From: an uncultured Roseobacter sp.
Lineage (GTDB): Bacteria > Pseudomonadota > Alphaproteobacteria > Rhodobacterales > Rhodobacteraceae
Length of the DNA stretch: 64,000 nt
Assembly (NCBI RefSeq): GCF_947491795.1
Contig: NZ_CANLKW010000001.1
Span: forward strand, 558,001 to 622,000
Direction: 5' to 3'
The position numbers and the translations under genes were made by a program. Every line of letters begins with the position of its first letter. Within the stretch, counting starts at the first letter, position 1. The notes beneath the pieces are model-generated. The model saw only the letters and a list, made by a program, of their open reading frames with translations. It was not told the origin of the DNA and ran no database searches. Below are positions 32,692-42,555 of this stretch, piece by piece.

Positions 32692-35424
32692 TTATCCGCC
32701 CAGGGACCACCAGCCCTTTCTCTTTGGTTTGGCGGGTTCCGATGGCGCTTGCTCTGCTGCAGCGGGTGCCGGCTCGGGAGCGCTGGCAGCAGCCACCGGT
32801 TCCGGCTCTGGTTCGGGAGCGGGAGCAGCTTCTGCTTCTGCCTGCGGCGCGGGTTCGGGATCTGCTGCAGGCTCAGGGGCGGCTGGTTCCGCAGAAACTG
32901 CCGCAGGTACCTCAGCATCGTCTTTCTTCTTTGCCCGGCTTGCACGTTTGCGCTTGGGCTTGGCGGGCTGCTCGGCTTCCTCCGCTACCGCAGGTGCATC
33001 GTCAGATGCCTCTGTGGCCGTCTCCGCCACGGCAGCTTCGCTTTCCACCTGCTCTGCTGGTTCCGCTTTGGGCTTGCGGGTTCTGGAACGCGTGCGCTTC
33101 GGCTTTTCAGCCTTTTCTTCCGGCTGGTCTGCATCTGCATCGGATTTGTCCGAAGCCTCGCCGCCGTGCTGGTTCCCGTTTTCATCCGACGTATCACCGC
33201 TCGCGGTGTCACCGTTCTCGTCCGAGGCCTGGCCTGCGGTTTCATCCCCGTTTTGCTGATCACCGTTGTTACCGCGATTGCGGCTGCGGCGCCGACGGCG
33301 ACGGCGACGCTTGGGCTTGCCTTCTCCGTCTCCGTCCTGCTGCTGCGTCGCAGGTGCGGCGGGAGCCTCTTCTGCTTCCTCTTCGACAGCTTCATCCGCG
33401 TCGATCTGATCCATCAGGGATGTATCAACCGACACCACAGCCTCAGAGGAGGCTTTGACAACGCGTGTTGCGGTTTTGAATTTCTCCAGACTGAAATCAG
33501 GGCTGACCAGTGACGGGTCGCCTTCAATCCGCACGGACAGACCATAGCGCGCCTCGATCTGGGCGATATGTTCGCGCTTCTGGTTCATCAGGAAATTCGC
33601 GATGCCAACGGGTGCCCTGATCAGTACCTCGCGGGACCGTTTGCGTGTGCCCTCTTCCTCGATCTGGCGCAGAATAGACAGCGCAAGGTTGTCATCAGAC
33701 CGGATCAGACCCGTACCATGACAGGCCTGACACGGCTGGGTCGTTGCCTCGATCATGCCCGGACGCAGACGCTGGCGGGACATCTCCATCAGGCCAAAGC
33801 CCGAAATGCGGCCCACCTGGATGCGGGCCCGGTCAGTCTTGAGCTTTTCCTTCATGCGCTTTTCGACGGCCGCGTTGTTCTTGCGTTCGTCCATATCGAT
33901 GAAGTCAATCACGATCAGACCGGCCAGGTCACGCAGACGCAGCTGGCGTGCCACCTCATCGGCGGCCTCCAGGTTGGTCTTGGTCGCGGTCTGCTCGATG
34001 GAGCCTTCCTTGGTCGCACGGCCAGAGTTCACGTCAATGGCCACCAGTGCTTCGGTCACACCGATCACGATATAGCCGCCCGAAGGCAGCTGAACGGTCG
34101 GGTTGAACATACCCGCCAGATAGCTTTCGACCTGATAGCGCGCAAAGAGCGGCAGGCTCTCTGTATAGAGCTTCACGTTTTTGGCATGCGACGGCATGAT
34201 CATCTTCATGAAGTCCTTGGCGATACGGTATCCGCGCTCGCCTTCAACAAAAACTTCGTCGATCTCGCGATTGTAGAGGTCGCGGATCGACCGTTTGATC
34301 AGATCGCCCTCTTCGTAGATTTTAGCCGGTGCAATGGATTTCAGCGTCAGCTCACGGATCTGCTCCCACAGGCGCTGCAGGTATTCATAGTCGCGTTTGA
34401 TCTCCGCTTTGGTGCGTTTGGCGCCCGCGGTACGCACGATGAGACCAGCACCCTGCGGCACCTCGATCTCATTGGCGATTTCCTTGAGTTTCTTGCGGTC
34501 TGCGGCGTTGGTGATCTTGCGCGAGATACCACCACCGCGCGCGGTGTTGGGCATCAGCACACAGTAGCGTCCGGCAAGGCTCAGGTATGTTGTCAGTGCA
34601 GCGCCCTTGTTGCCACGCTCTTCCTTGACGACCTGTACCAGCAGGATCTGACGGACCTTGATGACTTCCTGGATTTTATAGCGACGCGGACGCGGTTTGC
34701 GCGCCGGCCGGATGTCTTCCTGGTCGTCCTCGTCGGCAACGGACTCGATGCTGTCATCTTTGGCAGAGGCATCCGCCTTGCGCGGTTTGTCATCATCGTC
34801 GTCATCGTCATCATCGCTGTCTGAGGCGTCAGAGTGATCTGCCTCGCCACTGGCCAAGTCGTCACCGTCTTCCCCGGTGGTCCCGGCAACAGTTTCTTCG
34901 GCCCCGACATTGTCCACCGGTTCCTCGACTGGTGTCTCAGCCACGCGCTCCATCGGCGAGGAGCCTTCTTCATCGTCCAGATCGATGGTCTGCATGCCTT
35001 CGATCTGATCGCCATCGACCTCTTTGCTGGCCGTTGCATCCGCGTTGGCTGTGTCCTCGGCCTTGGCACGTGACCGGCTACGCCGGCGGCGTTTGGGTTT
35101 TTCCTCGTCGTCTTCTTTAGCTTTCTGCGCTTCCGCATAGGCGCGCTCTTCCTCGAGCAGCGCCTGGCGGTCCGCAACGGGGATCTGATAATAATCAGGA
35201 TGGATTTCCGAGAACGCGAGGAACCCATGACGGTTGCCGCCATAGTCCACGAAGGCCGCCTGAAGCGACGGCTCGACCCGGGTTACTTTTGCGAGATAGA
35301 TGTTGCCAGCGAGCTGGCGTTTGTTTTCAGATTCAAAGTCAAATTCCTCAACCTTGTTTCCGTCAACCACCACGACGCGGGTCTCTTCCGCGTGGGTGGC
35401 ATCGATAAGCATTTTCTTAGCCAT
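32692..35424 (-). CDS. rne: Ribonuclease E/G
   Basis: 910-residue endoribonuclease central to mRNA decay and rRNA/tRNA processing. From ATG 35424 (MAKKMLIDATHAEETRVVVVDG) the S1 domain (about 35-85 and 250-330) is interrupted by an acidic and Arg-rich insertion at about residues 88-248. The insertion contains a run of about ten Asp. The catalytic region has EALVAIDVNSGR and LIVIDFIDM, carrying the two metal-binding aspartates, and the Zn-link PCQACHGTG. The C-terminal third is low-complexity scaffold (Pro/Glu/Ala and RRRRRRSR stretches) ending KGWWSLGG. The frame is open 77 codons upstream, but that part is not family-like and is taken as leader. Confidence 0.95.
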   Translation of the reverse strand: MAKKMLIDATHAEETRVVVVDGNKVEEFDFESENKRQLAGNIYLAKVTRVEPSLQAAFVDYGGNRHGFLAFSEIHPDYYQIPVADRQALLEEERAYAEAQKAKEDDEEKPKRRRRSRSRAKAEDTANADATASKEVDGDQIEGMQTIDLDDEEGSSPMERVAETPVEEPVDNVGAEETVAGTTGEDGDDLASGEADHSDASDSDDDDDDDDDKPRKADASAKDDSIESVADEDDQEDIRPARKPRPRRYKIQEVIKVRQILLVQVVKEERGNKGAALTTYLSLAGRYCVLMPNTARGGGISRKITNAADRKKLKEIANEIEVPQGAGLIVRTAGAKRTKAEIKRDYEYLQRLWEQIRELTLKSIAPAKIYEEGDLIKRSIRDLYNREIDEVFVEGERGYRIAKDFMKMIMPSHAKNVKLYTESLPLFARYQVESYLAGMFNPTVQLPSGGYIVIGVTEALVAIDVNSGRATKEGSIEQTATKTNLEAADEVARQLRLRDLAGLIVIDFIDMDERKNNAAVEKRMKEKLKTDRARIQVGRISGFGLMEMSRQRLRPGMIEATTQPCQACHGTGLIRSDDNLALSILRQIEEEGTRKRSREVLIRAPVGIANFLMNQKREHIAQIEARYGLSVRIEGDPSLVSPDFSLEKFKTATRVVKASSEAVVSVDTSLMDQIDADEAVEEEAEEAPAAPATQQQDGDGEGKPKRRRRRRRRSRNRGNNGDQQNGDETAGQASDENGDTASGDTSDENGNQHGGEASDKSDADADQPEEKAEKPKRTRSRTRKPKAEPAEQVESEAAVAETATEASDDAPAVAEEAEQPAKPKRKRASRAKKKDDAEVPAAVSAEPAAPEPAADPEPAPQAEAEAAPAPEPEPEPVAAASAPEPAPAAAEQAPSEPAKPKRKGWWSLGG

Positions 35425-35878
35425 TTTTCCAGATTGCACAGCCGCAGCCTCGCCAGCCCCGGGGGACCAGCCAGTTGCGGAATATGTCTTGTCAGGGCGA
35501 TCTGAGACACGCGCTGTTCCAGCCCTGGCGGTGCCAGGGGGACTCTGCTCAATGCTGCGGCGCGCGTCATCGCGTTTCTTCTCCGACACGGGTGCGCCTG
35601 AGGCGGCCTCGTGTCCATTATATACTGCGCGTTTTGGGGCTTCAGAGCCTTGCACCGCGTCAGTGGTTCGTCAGCCGTTTCCGGCTCAGTCGGCCTGGCA
35701 TGGCGGCGCGAACTCTCTCACGTCACGCACATGTCAGCGAAACTCAAAGGGACAGCAGGCGCACCTGCGCTCCCATAGTGCTAGATAATGCTACCTGAGG
35801 TAAAAACACAATGGGCAAAGTGCACCGGGCGGTTCAGAGCCGGTGTTTCGGCTCCTGACCCGCCCCGTCATTGCAGGA
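35425..35878 (-). promoter_or_regulatory. rne upstream region and probable long 5' leader
   Basis: About 450 bases between the dctD stop and the RNase E start without another gene. Long leaders in which RNase E controls its own mRNA are known in other bacteria, and the distance here allows one. A small hairpin GAGCCG/CGGCTC at 35837-35854 near the dctD end may help terminate that operon, though no U-tract follows. Confidence 0.4.
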
Positions 35879-37213
35879 TTACAGATAATCCGACCGCTGC
35901 AGGCCGTATTTCGCCATCTTCTCATTCAGTGTCCGGCGCGGCAGGCAAAGCTCATCCATGACGCTCGCAATGGAACCGCGATGGCGGCGCATTGTGTTGT
36001 CAATCAGCATGCGCTCAAAGGCCTCCACATATTCTTTCAGCGGCTTACCTTCGGTGGTCATAACGGGCTGCATATCCTCATGATCATTCATCAGCAGCGA
36101 GGCTATGGTTCCTGCCCCGCGGCGTGATTGCAGCACCGCGCGCTCGGCCACATTGATCAGCTGGCGCACGTTCCCAGGCCAGGGTGCCTGGAGCAGCTGT
36201 GCGGCTTCCTGAGCGGTCACTTTCGGCGCTTCGCAACCGTATTCATCCGAGAACTGCTCGCTGAGACGGGTAAAGAGCGTCAGGATATCCTCGCCCCGCA
36301 TCCGCAGCGGCGGCACAGTGATCCGCAGTGCTGCAAGGCGGTAAAACAGATCAGCCCGCAATGCATCCTCAGACGTGCGCCCGGCTTCCTGCAGGTTCGA
36401 GATCGCAACAATCCGGGTTTCGGCCGGCGTTCCCTGTTCGTTGATCACACTCAGCAGACGGGCCTGCATGGTTTCAGACAGCGCCTCAATATCCTCCAGC
36501 ACCAGTGTGCCGCCGCGTGCTTCCTCGACAGCGGGCAGATGCGCGTCCTCGGGCAGCATCGGGCCGAACAGACGTTTGCTCAGAGCTTCTTCTTCAAAAG
36601 CGCCACAGCTGACCAGCACAAATTTCTTGCCAGCCCGGCTGCCCACGGCATGCAGCGCATGTGCCACCAGGGTTTTTCCTGTGCCCGTCTCGCCGTCGAT
36701 CAGTACGTGACCATCCGCCTGGCCCAGATCCAGAATGTCCTCGCGCAGGCGCTCCATGACCGGCGACTGACCGATCAGCTTTTTCATGATCTGGCCACCA
36801 TCGCTCAGCTCGCGCCGCAGTGCTCGGTTGTCCATGACCAGCCGGCGCGCGCCCGTGGCCTTTTTGGCCAGCTCATTCATGCGGTCCGGATTGAACGGCT
36901 TTTCCAGAAAGTCGTAGGCCCCGACACGCATCGCCTCAACAGCCATCGGCACATCGCCGTGCCCTGTGATCATGATCACCGGCAGGGCGCTGTCACTGCC
37001 CATCAGTTTTTTCAGAAACTGCATGCCGTCCATACCTGGCATCCGGATGTCCGAGATCACGATCCCCGGATATTCGGGCCCCAGAACCCGCAGCGCGTCC
37101 TCGGCACTGGAAAATGTTTCGGTGTCATATCCTGACAGTGCCAGCCACTGGCTGATCGACTGCCGCATATCCTGTTCGTCGTCCACAATTGCAATTTTCA
37201 TCGCCTGGGCCAT
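35879..37213 (-). CDS. dctD: DctD-like response regulator with degenerate sigma-54 activator domain
   Basis: 444 residues: receiver domain with phospho-acceptor D55 (IVISDIRMPG), AAA+ domain with intact Walker A GETGTGKT at 174-181, and a Fis-type HTH at the C-terminus (GSIASVMDELCLPRRTLNEKMAKYG). The GAFTGA loop that contacts sigma-54 is missing: where ELFGHE-GAFTGA is expected (about 214-226) the sequence reads RLFGPMLPEDAHLPAVEEARGG. Walker B is TLVLEDIE instead of TLFLDEIE. It follows dctB directly, with ATG 37213 four bases after its stop. It probably acts on C4-dicarboxylate transport genes, which are not in this window. Confidence 0.88.
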   Translation of the reverse strand: MAQAMKIAIVDDEQDMRQSISQWLALSGYDTETFSSAEDALRVLGPEYPGIVISDIRMPGMDGMQFLKKLMGSDSALPVIMITGHGDVPMAVEAMRVGAYDFLEKPFNPDRMNELAKKATGARRLVMDNRALRRELSDGGQIMKKLIGQSPVMERLREDILDLGQADGHVLIDGETGTGKTLVAHALHAVGSRAGKKFVLVSCGAFEEEALSKRLFGPMLPEDAHLPAVEEARGGTLVLEDIEALSETMQARLLSVINEQGTPAETRIVAISNLQEAGRTSEDALRADLFYRLAALRITVPPLRMRGEDILTLFTRLSEQFSDEYGCEAPKVTAQEAAQLLQAPWPGNVRQLINVAERAVLQSRRGAGTIASLLMNDHEDMQPVMTTEGKPLKEYVEAFERMLIDNTMRRHRGSIASVMDELCLPRRTLNEKMAKYGLQRSDYL

Positions 37214-37217
37214 GAGT

Positions 37218-38978
37218 TCACTCCGCCGCCTGTGTTGCCTCGTCACCGGTCAGGACCGGCAACTGCATTTCAAATACTGCGCCCCCAGCCTGCCCGTTAC
37301 GGGCAGTGAGCCGTCCCCCAAGGTCGTTAACGATCCCCGAAGAGATGGCAAGTCCCAGCCCCACACCGTCCCCCGGCTGTTTGGTGGTGTAGAAGGGCTC
37401 AAAGAGCGAATCGAGGTCTTCAATGCCGGGGCCGTTGTCCCTGACAGTCAGGGTGGCTGTCTCTCCTGCAGAGAGCATAACTTCCACCTTAGGTTGACGT
37501 TCAGACTTGGTCGCGTCAATAGCGTTGCGCAGAAGATTAACCATGACCTGTTCGATCCGCAGCCTGTCCCCCATGACCCGGACAGGCGCCTCGGGAAGGA
37601 CCCGCATGATTTCCACCTGCCGCTGACGCAGTTGCGGCTCCATCATGGACAGGCTGGAAGCAAGCGCTTCGCCCATATCCACAGGGGAAAATGCCTCCTG
37701 GCCTTTTCGCGCATAAGACTTCAGCTGGCGGGTGATCCCGCCCATCCGTTCGATCAGATCGTCGATGCGACCAAAGGATGACAACGCCTCTTCCTGGCGG
37801 TTCCGGCGCAGCAGCAGACGGGCGCCGGCAAGATAGGTTTTCATCGCGGCAAGCGGCTGGTTCAACTCGTGGCTGACCGCTGCCGACATCTCGCCCAGAG
37901 CCGCCAGTTTGCTCGATTGCTCCAGCGTCTGTTCGGCCACGGCGAGGGTTTCCTGCACCCTTTTACGTTCGGCGATTTCCCGCTGGAGCGCCGCGTTCAG
38001 AGAGCGCAATTCAGCGGATTCCTGCTGAAACAACGCCATACGCAGCGCGCTGCGACGGCTCAGGGCATAGAAGGTCAGCGCGAGAAGAATCGCAAAACCC
38101 ATAATTTCGAGCGCCAGAACGCCGTTTACCTTTTCTCTTACAGAGGCATAGGTGGTGAAAGACGCCATTTTCCAGCCACGGAACGGAATGCGCGTATCAA
38201 GGCGCATGACCGCCTCGCCCTGCAGATAGGCGTCCGGTGGCAGAGCGGTCCAGTCTGCCGTCGCCTGGATGGCGCGCTGAATGGCGTTCTGCGGTGTCTG
38301 GCGCGCAAGCGCTTCTTCTTCGGTGCGCCCGCGCCAGCGCGGCTCTGTGCTCAGGATGATTGCGCCCGTGCTGTCGGTGACGATCACCGCATCCGAAATC
38401 CCGGCCCAGGCGCGCTCGAACTTCTGCAGCTCCACCTCGACCACGATGACGCCAAGAACATCAGACCCGGACAGTACCCGGCGCGAATAGATAAAGTCAA
38501 AACCGCCGGTTTCCGTGGGCGCGACAGTGAACAACGTGGCGCTGGAGCGGATCGCGTCGACAAAATAGGCCTCTGACCTGAACGATGACCCCAGCCTGTT
38601 GCGATCCGTGGCCGCAACGGTTCGCCCGTCAATGTCCAGCAGCATCAGAGAGGCCGCACCGATCTCATCCACAAACGAGATCAGACGCCGTGTCGACGCA
38701 GTATAATCCGCAGAATTCAGCGCGTTGATCAGCTCGGCGTCCCGCGCCAGAAGCTGCGGCACAATCGCGTTCTGACGCAGTTCCGACAACAGGTTACCAC
38801 TGTAAAGCGCCAGTCGCAGTTCTGCGCGGTTGCGGGTGCTTTCGGTAAATCTGTCTGTCAGCAGCCTGTTGGTAACAGAGACCACGGCCACGGCAATCAC
38901 GATCAGCGTCACAACCGCTGCGCGCACGCGCCAGGAGTTCGTCAGGGCCGGTGGATCAGGGTCAGTATCAGCAGACAT
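37218..38978 (-). CDS. dctB: C4-dicarboxylate sensor histidine kinase DctB
   Basis: 586-residue membrane kinase. An N-terminal transmembrane helix (VRAAVVTLIVIAVAVVSVTNRLL) is followed by a periplasmic double-Cache region (about 50-290) and a second helix (VLALEIMGFAILLALTFYAL). A coiled coil leads into the dimerisation/phosphoacceptor motif AAVSHELNQPLAAMKTY. The ATPase domain has LLRNAIDATKSE, VRDNGPGIEDLDSLFEPFYTTK and GVGLGLAISSGIVNDLGG. The family senses C4-dicarboxylates and phosphorylates DctD, the next gene. Confidence 0.92.
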   Translation of the reverse strand: MSADTDPDPPALTNSWRVRAAVVTLIVIAVAVVSVTNRLLTDRFTESTRNRAELRLALYSGNLLSELRQNAIVPQLLARDAELINALNSADYTASTRRLISFVDEIGAASLMLLDIDGRTVAATDRNRLGSSFRSEAYFVDAIRSSATLFTVAPTETGGFDFIYSRRVLSGSDVLGVIVVEVELQKFERAWAGISDAVIVTDSTGAIILSTEPRWRGRTEEEALARQTPQNAIQRAIQATADWTALPPDAYLQGEAVMRLDTRIPFRGWKMASFTTYASVREKVNGVLALEIMGFAILLALTFYALSRRSALRMALFQQESAELRSLNAALQREIAERKRVQETLAVAEQTLEQSSKLAALGEMSAAVSHELNQPLAAMKTYLAGARLLLRRNRQEEALSSFGRIDDLIERMGGITRQLKSYARKGQEAFSPVDMGEALASSLSMMEPQLRQRQVEIMRVLPEAPVRVMGDRLRIEQVMVNLLRNAIDATKSERQPKVEVMLSAGETATLTVRDNGPGIEDLDSLFEPFYTTKQPGDGVGLGLAISSGIVNDLGGRLTARNGQAGGAVFEMQLPVLTGDEATQAAE

Positions 38979-39014
38979 GCCTCAGCCTATGCCAAAGCGC
39001 GCGGCGGTCTCAAG

Positions 39015-39683
39015 TCACGCTGTGCTGAGCACGCCACTCAATGCGCGAAAGAGCGCCTGCCCGTCGGTCCCGCCATGGCCGGCATCCGCGGCCCGCTCCG
39101 GGTGTGGCATCATGCCGAGGACACGCCGGTTTCCCGACAGAATGCCCGCGATGTCACCACGTGAGCCGTTGGGGTTGTCGGTGTAGCTGAAAGCCACCCG
39201 GTCCTCACCGCGCAGCATCGCAACGGTATCGTCATCAGCAAAGTAGTTACCATCGTGATGGGCGATCGGAATGTTGATCACATCGCCCGCGTTATACCCT
39301 TCGGTATAAGGCGAAGAGGATGTCTCAACCTTCAGGCCCACCGTTTTACAGATGTATTTGAGGCCTGCGTTCCGCAGCAATGCACCCGGCAGCAGTCCGG
39401 TCTCGGTCAGCACCTGAAAACCGTTGCAGATCCCGATCACATAGCCACCCTTTTCTGCATGGGCAGCCACCGACCTGCAGATCGGAGAATTTGCGGCAAT
39501 CGCACCGCAGCGCAGGTAGTCACCAAAGGAAAATCCGCCAGGCACGCCAATGATGTCGACGTCAGAGGGCAGCGCCGTGTCCTTGTGCCAGACCATCGAC
39601 ACCTTTGCGCCCGCCGCTTTAAATGCGACGGCCAGATCGCGGTCACAGTTGGATCCGGGAAAGACAACGACCGCCGCATGCAT
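39015..39683 (-). CDS. purQ: Phosphoribosylformylglycinamidine synthase subunit I (glutaminase)
   Basis: 222-residue glutamine amidotransferase subunit of the three-part FGAM synthase. The N-terminus [16 protein letters not shown], the nucleophile cysteine in [12 protein letters not shown], and the histidine/glutamate pair in [14 protein letters not shown] form the catalytic triad. Its ATG shares one base with the purS stop region (purS ends at 39683). The large subunit purL is not in this window. Confidence 0.96.
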   Translation of the reverse strand: MHAAVVVFPGSNCDRDLAVAFKAAGAKVSMVWHKDTALPSDVDIIGVPGGFSFGDYLRCGAIAANSPICRSVAAHAEKGGYVIGICNGFQVLTETGLLPGALLRNAGLKYICKTVGLKVETSSSPYTEGYNAGDVINIPIAHHDGNYFADDDTVAMLRGEDRVAFSYTDNPNGSRGDIAGILSGNRRVLGMMPHPERAADAGHGGTDGQALFRALSGVLSTA

Positions 39684-39913
39684 CAGGACATCTCCACCGT
39701 AAAGGATTCGATCACCGTATTCGCCAGCAGCTTTTCACACATGGCTGTGACGTCGCCTTTGGTGGTACCATCGGCCAGATCCAGTTCAATCACCTTGCCC
39801 TGGCGTACCCCGTTCACACCGTCAAACCCAAGGGCGCCGAGCGCATGCCGGACGGCTTCTCCCTGCGGATCCAGAACACCATTCTTGAGCATCACATGCA
39901 CCCTGGCTTTCAT
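39683..39913 (-). CDS. purS: Phosphoribosylformylglycinamidine synthase subunit PurS
   Basis: 76-residue small subunit that bridges PurQ and PurL. Typical start [30 protein letters not shown] and ending [12 protein letters not shown]. It overlaps purQ by one base and follows purC by about 25 bases, giving purC-purS-purQ on one transcript. Confidence 0.95.
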   Translation of the reverse strand: MKARVHVMLKNGVLDPQGEAVRHALGALGFDGVNGVRQGKVIELDLADGTTKGDVTAMCEKLLANTVIESFTVEMS

Positions 39914-39938
39914 CGTCGGGTCTTCCTTTGCTTTTTGG

Positions 39939-40700
39939 TCAGTTGATCAGCGTAGGTTTGCTGACCGGTGTGGCTTTGCGTGGCATAACGCCGAGGCGCT
40001 GTGCAACTTCGGTATAGGCATCCGTCAGACTGCCCAGATCCCGGCGGAACACGTCCTTGTCCAGCTTCTGGCCGGTTTCGATGTCCCACAGACGGCAGCT
40101 GTCCGGACTGATCTCGTCCGCGACGATCAGGCGCTGAAAGTCACCGTCGTACACACGTCCGACCTCAATTTTGAAATCGACCAGACGAATGCCCACGGCC
40201 ATCATGACGCCGGACAGAAAATCGTTTACGCGCAGCGCCAGGCTGAGGATGTCATCCATGTCCTGCTGGCTTGCCCAGCCAAAGGCGGCAATATGCTCTT
40301 CTGTCACCAGCGGATCGCCGAGGCTGTCATCTTTGTAGCAGTATTCGACAATCGGGCGCGGCAGTTGCGTGCCCTCTTCGAGCCCGAGGCGTTTTGACAT
40401 AGTGCCGGCGGCATAGTTGCGTACGATGATTTCCAGCGGAACAATCTCGGCGCTGCGCACCAGCTGCTCGCGCATGTTCAGACGTTTGATAAAGTGGTTG
40501 GGCACGCCGATCTGCGCAAGGCCCGTCATAAAGAACTCGGACAGGCGGTTGTTCAGCACGCCTTTGCCCTCGATCACGGCCTTCTTTTCGGCATTGAACG
40601 CTGTCGCATCATCCTTGAAATACTGAACAATCGTTCCCGGCTCCGGGCCTTCATACAGGATCTTTGCTTTGCCTTCGTAGATTTTCTTGCGCCGGGCCAT
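39939..40700 (-). CDS. purC: SAICAR synthase (phosphoribosylaminoimidazole-succinocarboxamide synthase)
   Basis: 253-residue purine enzyme joining CAIR and aspartate with ATP. The start [36 protein letters not shown] is the family ATP-binding N-terminus; [10 protein letters not shown] and [16 protein letters not shown] are the two PurC signatures. ATG 40700 with AGGA 7 bases upstream is used. The frame is open 135 more codons upstream, but it runs antisense through the zeta-subunit gene and is rejected. Confidence 0.96.
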   Translation of the reverse strand: MARRKKIYEGKAKILYEGPEPGTIVQYFKDDATAFNAEKKAVIEGKGVLNNRLSEFFMTGLAQIGVPNHFIKRLNMREQLVRSAEIVPLEIIVRNYAAGTMSKRLGLEEGTQLPRPIVEYCYKDDSLGDPLVTEEHIAAFGWASQQDMDDILSLALRVNDFLSGVMMAVGIRLVDFKIEVGRVYDGDFQRLIVADEISPDSCRLWDIETGQKLDKDVFRRDLGSLTDAYTEVAQRLGVMPRKATPVSKPTLIN

Positions 40701-40856
40701 GGGCGTCCTTTCCGCAAAAGGGGGAGTTTGTCCCGCCCCTGTTGTGCTCCTCTTAGTGCAAGGCTGATCACGCTGCAAGACAGGGCCACTTGCGCCAGGC
40801 CTTTCAACACCGCATATCTGTAGCAAGCGATAAATAACAGAACGAGGAGACCTTCC

Positions 40857-41171
40857 ATGAGCACTTTTGATGACCGTGAAAATGCCTTTGAAAACAAATA
40901 CGCCCACGATGCGGAGATGCAGTTCAAGGCCGAGGCGCGGCGTAACAAGCTGCTCGGGCTCTGGGCGGCCGGACTTCTGGGCAAATCGGGCGATGAAGCG
41001 GATGCCTACGCCAAAGAGGTGATAAAATCCGATTTCGAGGAAGCAGGCGACGAAGACGTTTACCGCAAAGTGTCCGGTGATCTGGGGTCGCATGCCGATG
41101 AACAAACCATCCGCAGCAAGATGGCCGAACTGATGGCAGAGGCAAAAGCGCAGATCATGAACGAGGTCTGA
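40857..41171 (+). CDS. F1-ATPase inhibitor zeta subunit (DUF1476)
   Basis: 104-residue helical protein of the DUF1476 family, shown in Paracoccus to be the zeta subunit that blocks ATP hydrolysis by the alphaproteobacterial F1FO-ATP synthase. The N-terminal inhibitory region is [38 protein letters not shown] and the four-helix body follows. Strong ribosome site AGGAG precedes the ATG. Transcribed divergently from purC. Confidence 0.92.
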   Translation: MSTFDDRENAFENKYAHDAEMQFKAEARRNKLLGLWAAGLLGKSGDEADAYAKEVIKSDFEEAGDEDVYRKVSGDLGSHADEQTIRSKMAELMAEAKAQIMNEV

Positions 41172-41189
41172 CCCGCGCCGTCAGATACC

Positions 41190-41216
41190 CGGCAGCCCGC
41201 CCCGTTCGGGCTGCCG
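41190..41216 (+). terminator. Terminator-like hairpin after the zeta-subunit gene
   Basis: Perfect 10-bp stem CGGCAGCCCG/CGGGCTGCCG with a 7-base loop, 18 bases after the DUF1476 stop. No U-tract follows, so factor-dependent termination or RNA stabilisation is equally possible. Confidence 0.55.
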
Positions 41217-41315
41217 CAAACTGCCATCAATTTCATAACAAAAGTGAATATTATGAGTTTGCCTGAAGAAGGCAATTCTGACAGGTGAAGGCTCGGTTGT
41301 ACGAAAGGCCCGGGC

Positions 41316-42338
41316 ATGACGAATTCACTGGACGCGCTGCTGCAGGAAAAAGGCACACTGCTTGCCGATGGGGCGACGGGCACGAACCTGTTCAATATGG
41401 GCCTGATGTCGGGCGACGCGCCCGAGCTGTGGAACACCCAGCATCCTGACCGTATCAGAACACTTTACAAAGGTGCTGTAGATGCTGGCAGTGACCTGTT
41501 CCTCACCAATTCTTTCGGGGCCAATGCCTCCCGCCTCAAACTGCATGACGCCGCAAAGCGGGCGCATGAGCTGAGCAGGGTTGCCGCCGAAATCGGACGG
41601 GATGTTGCCGACACGGCTGGCCGGACGGTCATCGTTGCCGGATCGGTTGGACCCACAGGTGAGATCATGGAGCCGGTTGGCGCACTGAGCCATTCCGTGG
41701 CAGTGGAAATGTTTCATGAAACCGCGGATGGACTGAAAGCAGGTGGTGCGGATGTTGGCTGGCTGGAAACCATCAGCGCGCCTGAGGAATACCGCGCGGC
41801 GGCCGAAGGCTTTGCACTGGCGGGCCTGCCCTGGTGCGGCACCATGAGTTTCGACACCGCAGGGCGCACCATGATGGGCGTCACAAGCGCGGATATGGTC
41901 CGCATGATTTCAGAGCTGGGAGACAACGCCCCGCTTGCCTATGGCGCAAACTGCGGCACCGGCGCGTCGGACCTTTTGCGCACTGTTCTGGGGTTTGCCG
42001 CCCAGGGGGCTGAACAACCGATCATCGCCAAAGGCAACGCTGGTATTCCAAAATACGTCGACGGGCATATCCACTATGATGGCACGCCCGAGCTAATGGC
42101 TGACTATGCTGTTATGGCGCGGGCCTGCGGCGCCCGGATTGTCGGCGGATGCTGCGGCACAATGCCAGAACACCTCGCCCTGATGCGCGAGGCGCTGGAC
42201 ACGCGCGTGATGACATCGCCGCCCTCGCTGGAGGAAATCGCAGACCGGCTGGGTGCATTTTCATCGGCCACGGACGGGACCGGCGACAATGAACAACCGC
42301 AGCGCCGCACATCCAGACGCCGCCGTGCCGCACGCTGA
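41316..42338 (+). CDS. Homocysteine/betaine-homocysteine S-methyltransferase family protein
   Basis: 340-residue TIM-barrel methyltransferase. The zinc/homocysteine site is visible: GTNLFNMGLMSGDAPELWN and FLTNSFGANASRL at the N-terminal half, AYGANCGTGASDLL with the first Zn cysteine, and VGGCCGTMPEHL with the Cys pair. An Arg-rich tail ends the protein. In roseobacters such proteins are annotated as betaine-homocysteine methyltransferase or serve as the homocysteine module of a split methionine synthase. The corrinoid protein 218 bases downstream favours a cobalamin-linked reaction, but the methyl donor is not decided by sequence. Confidence 0.88.
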   Translation: MTNSLDALLQEKGTLLADGATGTNLFNMGLMSGDAPELWNTQHPDRIRTLYKGAVDAGSDLFLTNSFGANASRLKLHDAAKRAHELSRVAAEIGRDVADTAGRTVIVAGSVGPTGEIMEPVGALSHSVAVEMFHETADGLKAGGADVGWLETISAPEEYRAAAEGFALAGLPWCGTMSFDTAGRTMMGVTSADMVRMISELGDNAPLAYGANCGTGASDLLRTVLGFAAQGAEQPIIAKGNAGIPKYVDGHIHYDGTPELMADYAVMARACGARIVGGCCGTMPEHLALMREALDTRVMTSPPSLEEIADRLGAFSSATDGTGDNEQPQRRTSRRRRAAR

Positions 42339-42555
42339 GCGCGAACTGCCGCGCCGGATTGCGACCAATGGGCGTCAGCATCACAGCTGGAAGACCTGAA
42401 AACACACGCAGCGCCCTGATATGGCCGCAGTTTTCGGGTTGAAAGGTCGCGCCTGGATGGGGTCGTGTCGCTATTGTGACAGTTGGACGCACCCGTTCTG
42501 GCACAAAAGACACAAGGAGCAATCACGCGCTGCGTGACGTCAGAGAGGAACATTC

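Noticed and set aside
32683..34824. Plus-strand frames opposite rne, one with many Ala/Gly and one Cys-rich
   Set aside because: They mirror the low-complexity repeats of RNase E and have no ribosome sites or family character.
40701..41105. N-terminal extension of PurC by 135 codons
   Set aside because: Runs antisense through the DUF1476 gene; ATG 40700 has a good ribosome site and gives the normal length.
41172..41315. Possible SAM or SAH riboswitch upstream of the homocysteine methyltransferase
   Set aside because: Apart from a strong hairpin at 41190-41216 close to the previous gene, I could not match the consensus of any known SAM/SAH riboswitch class.
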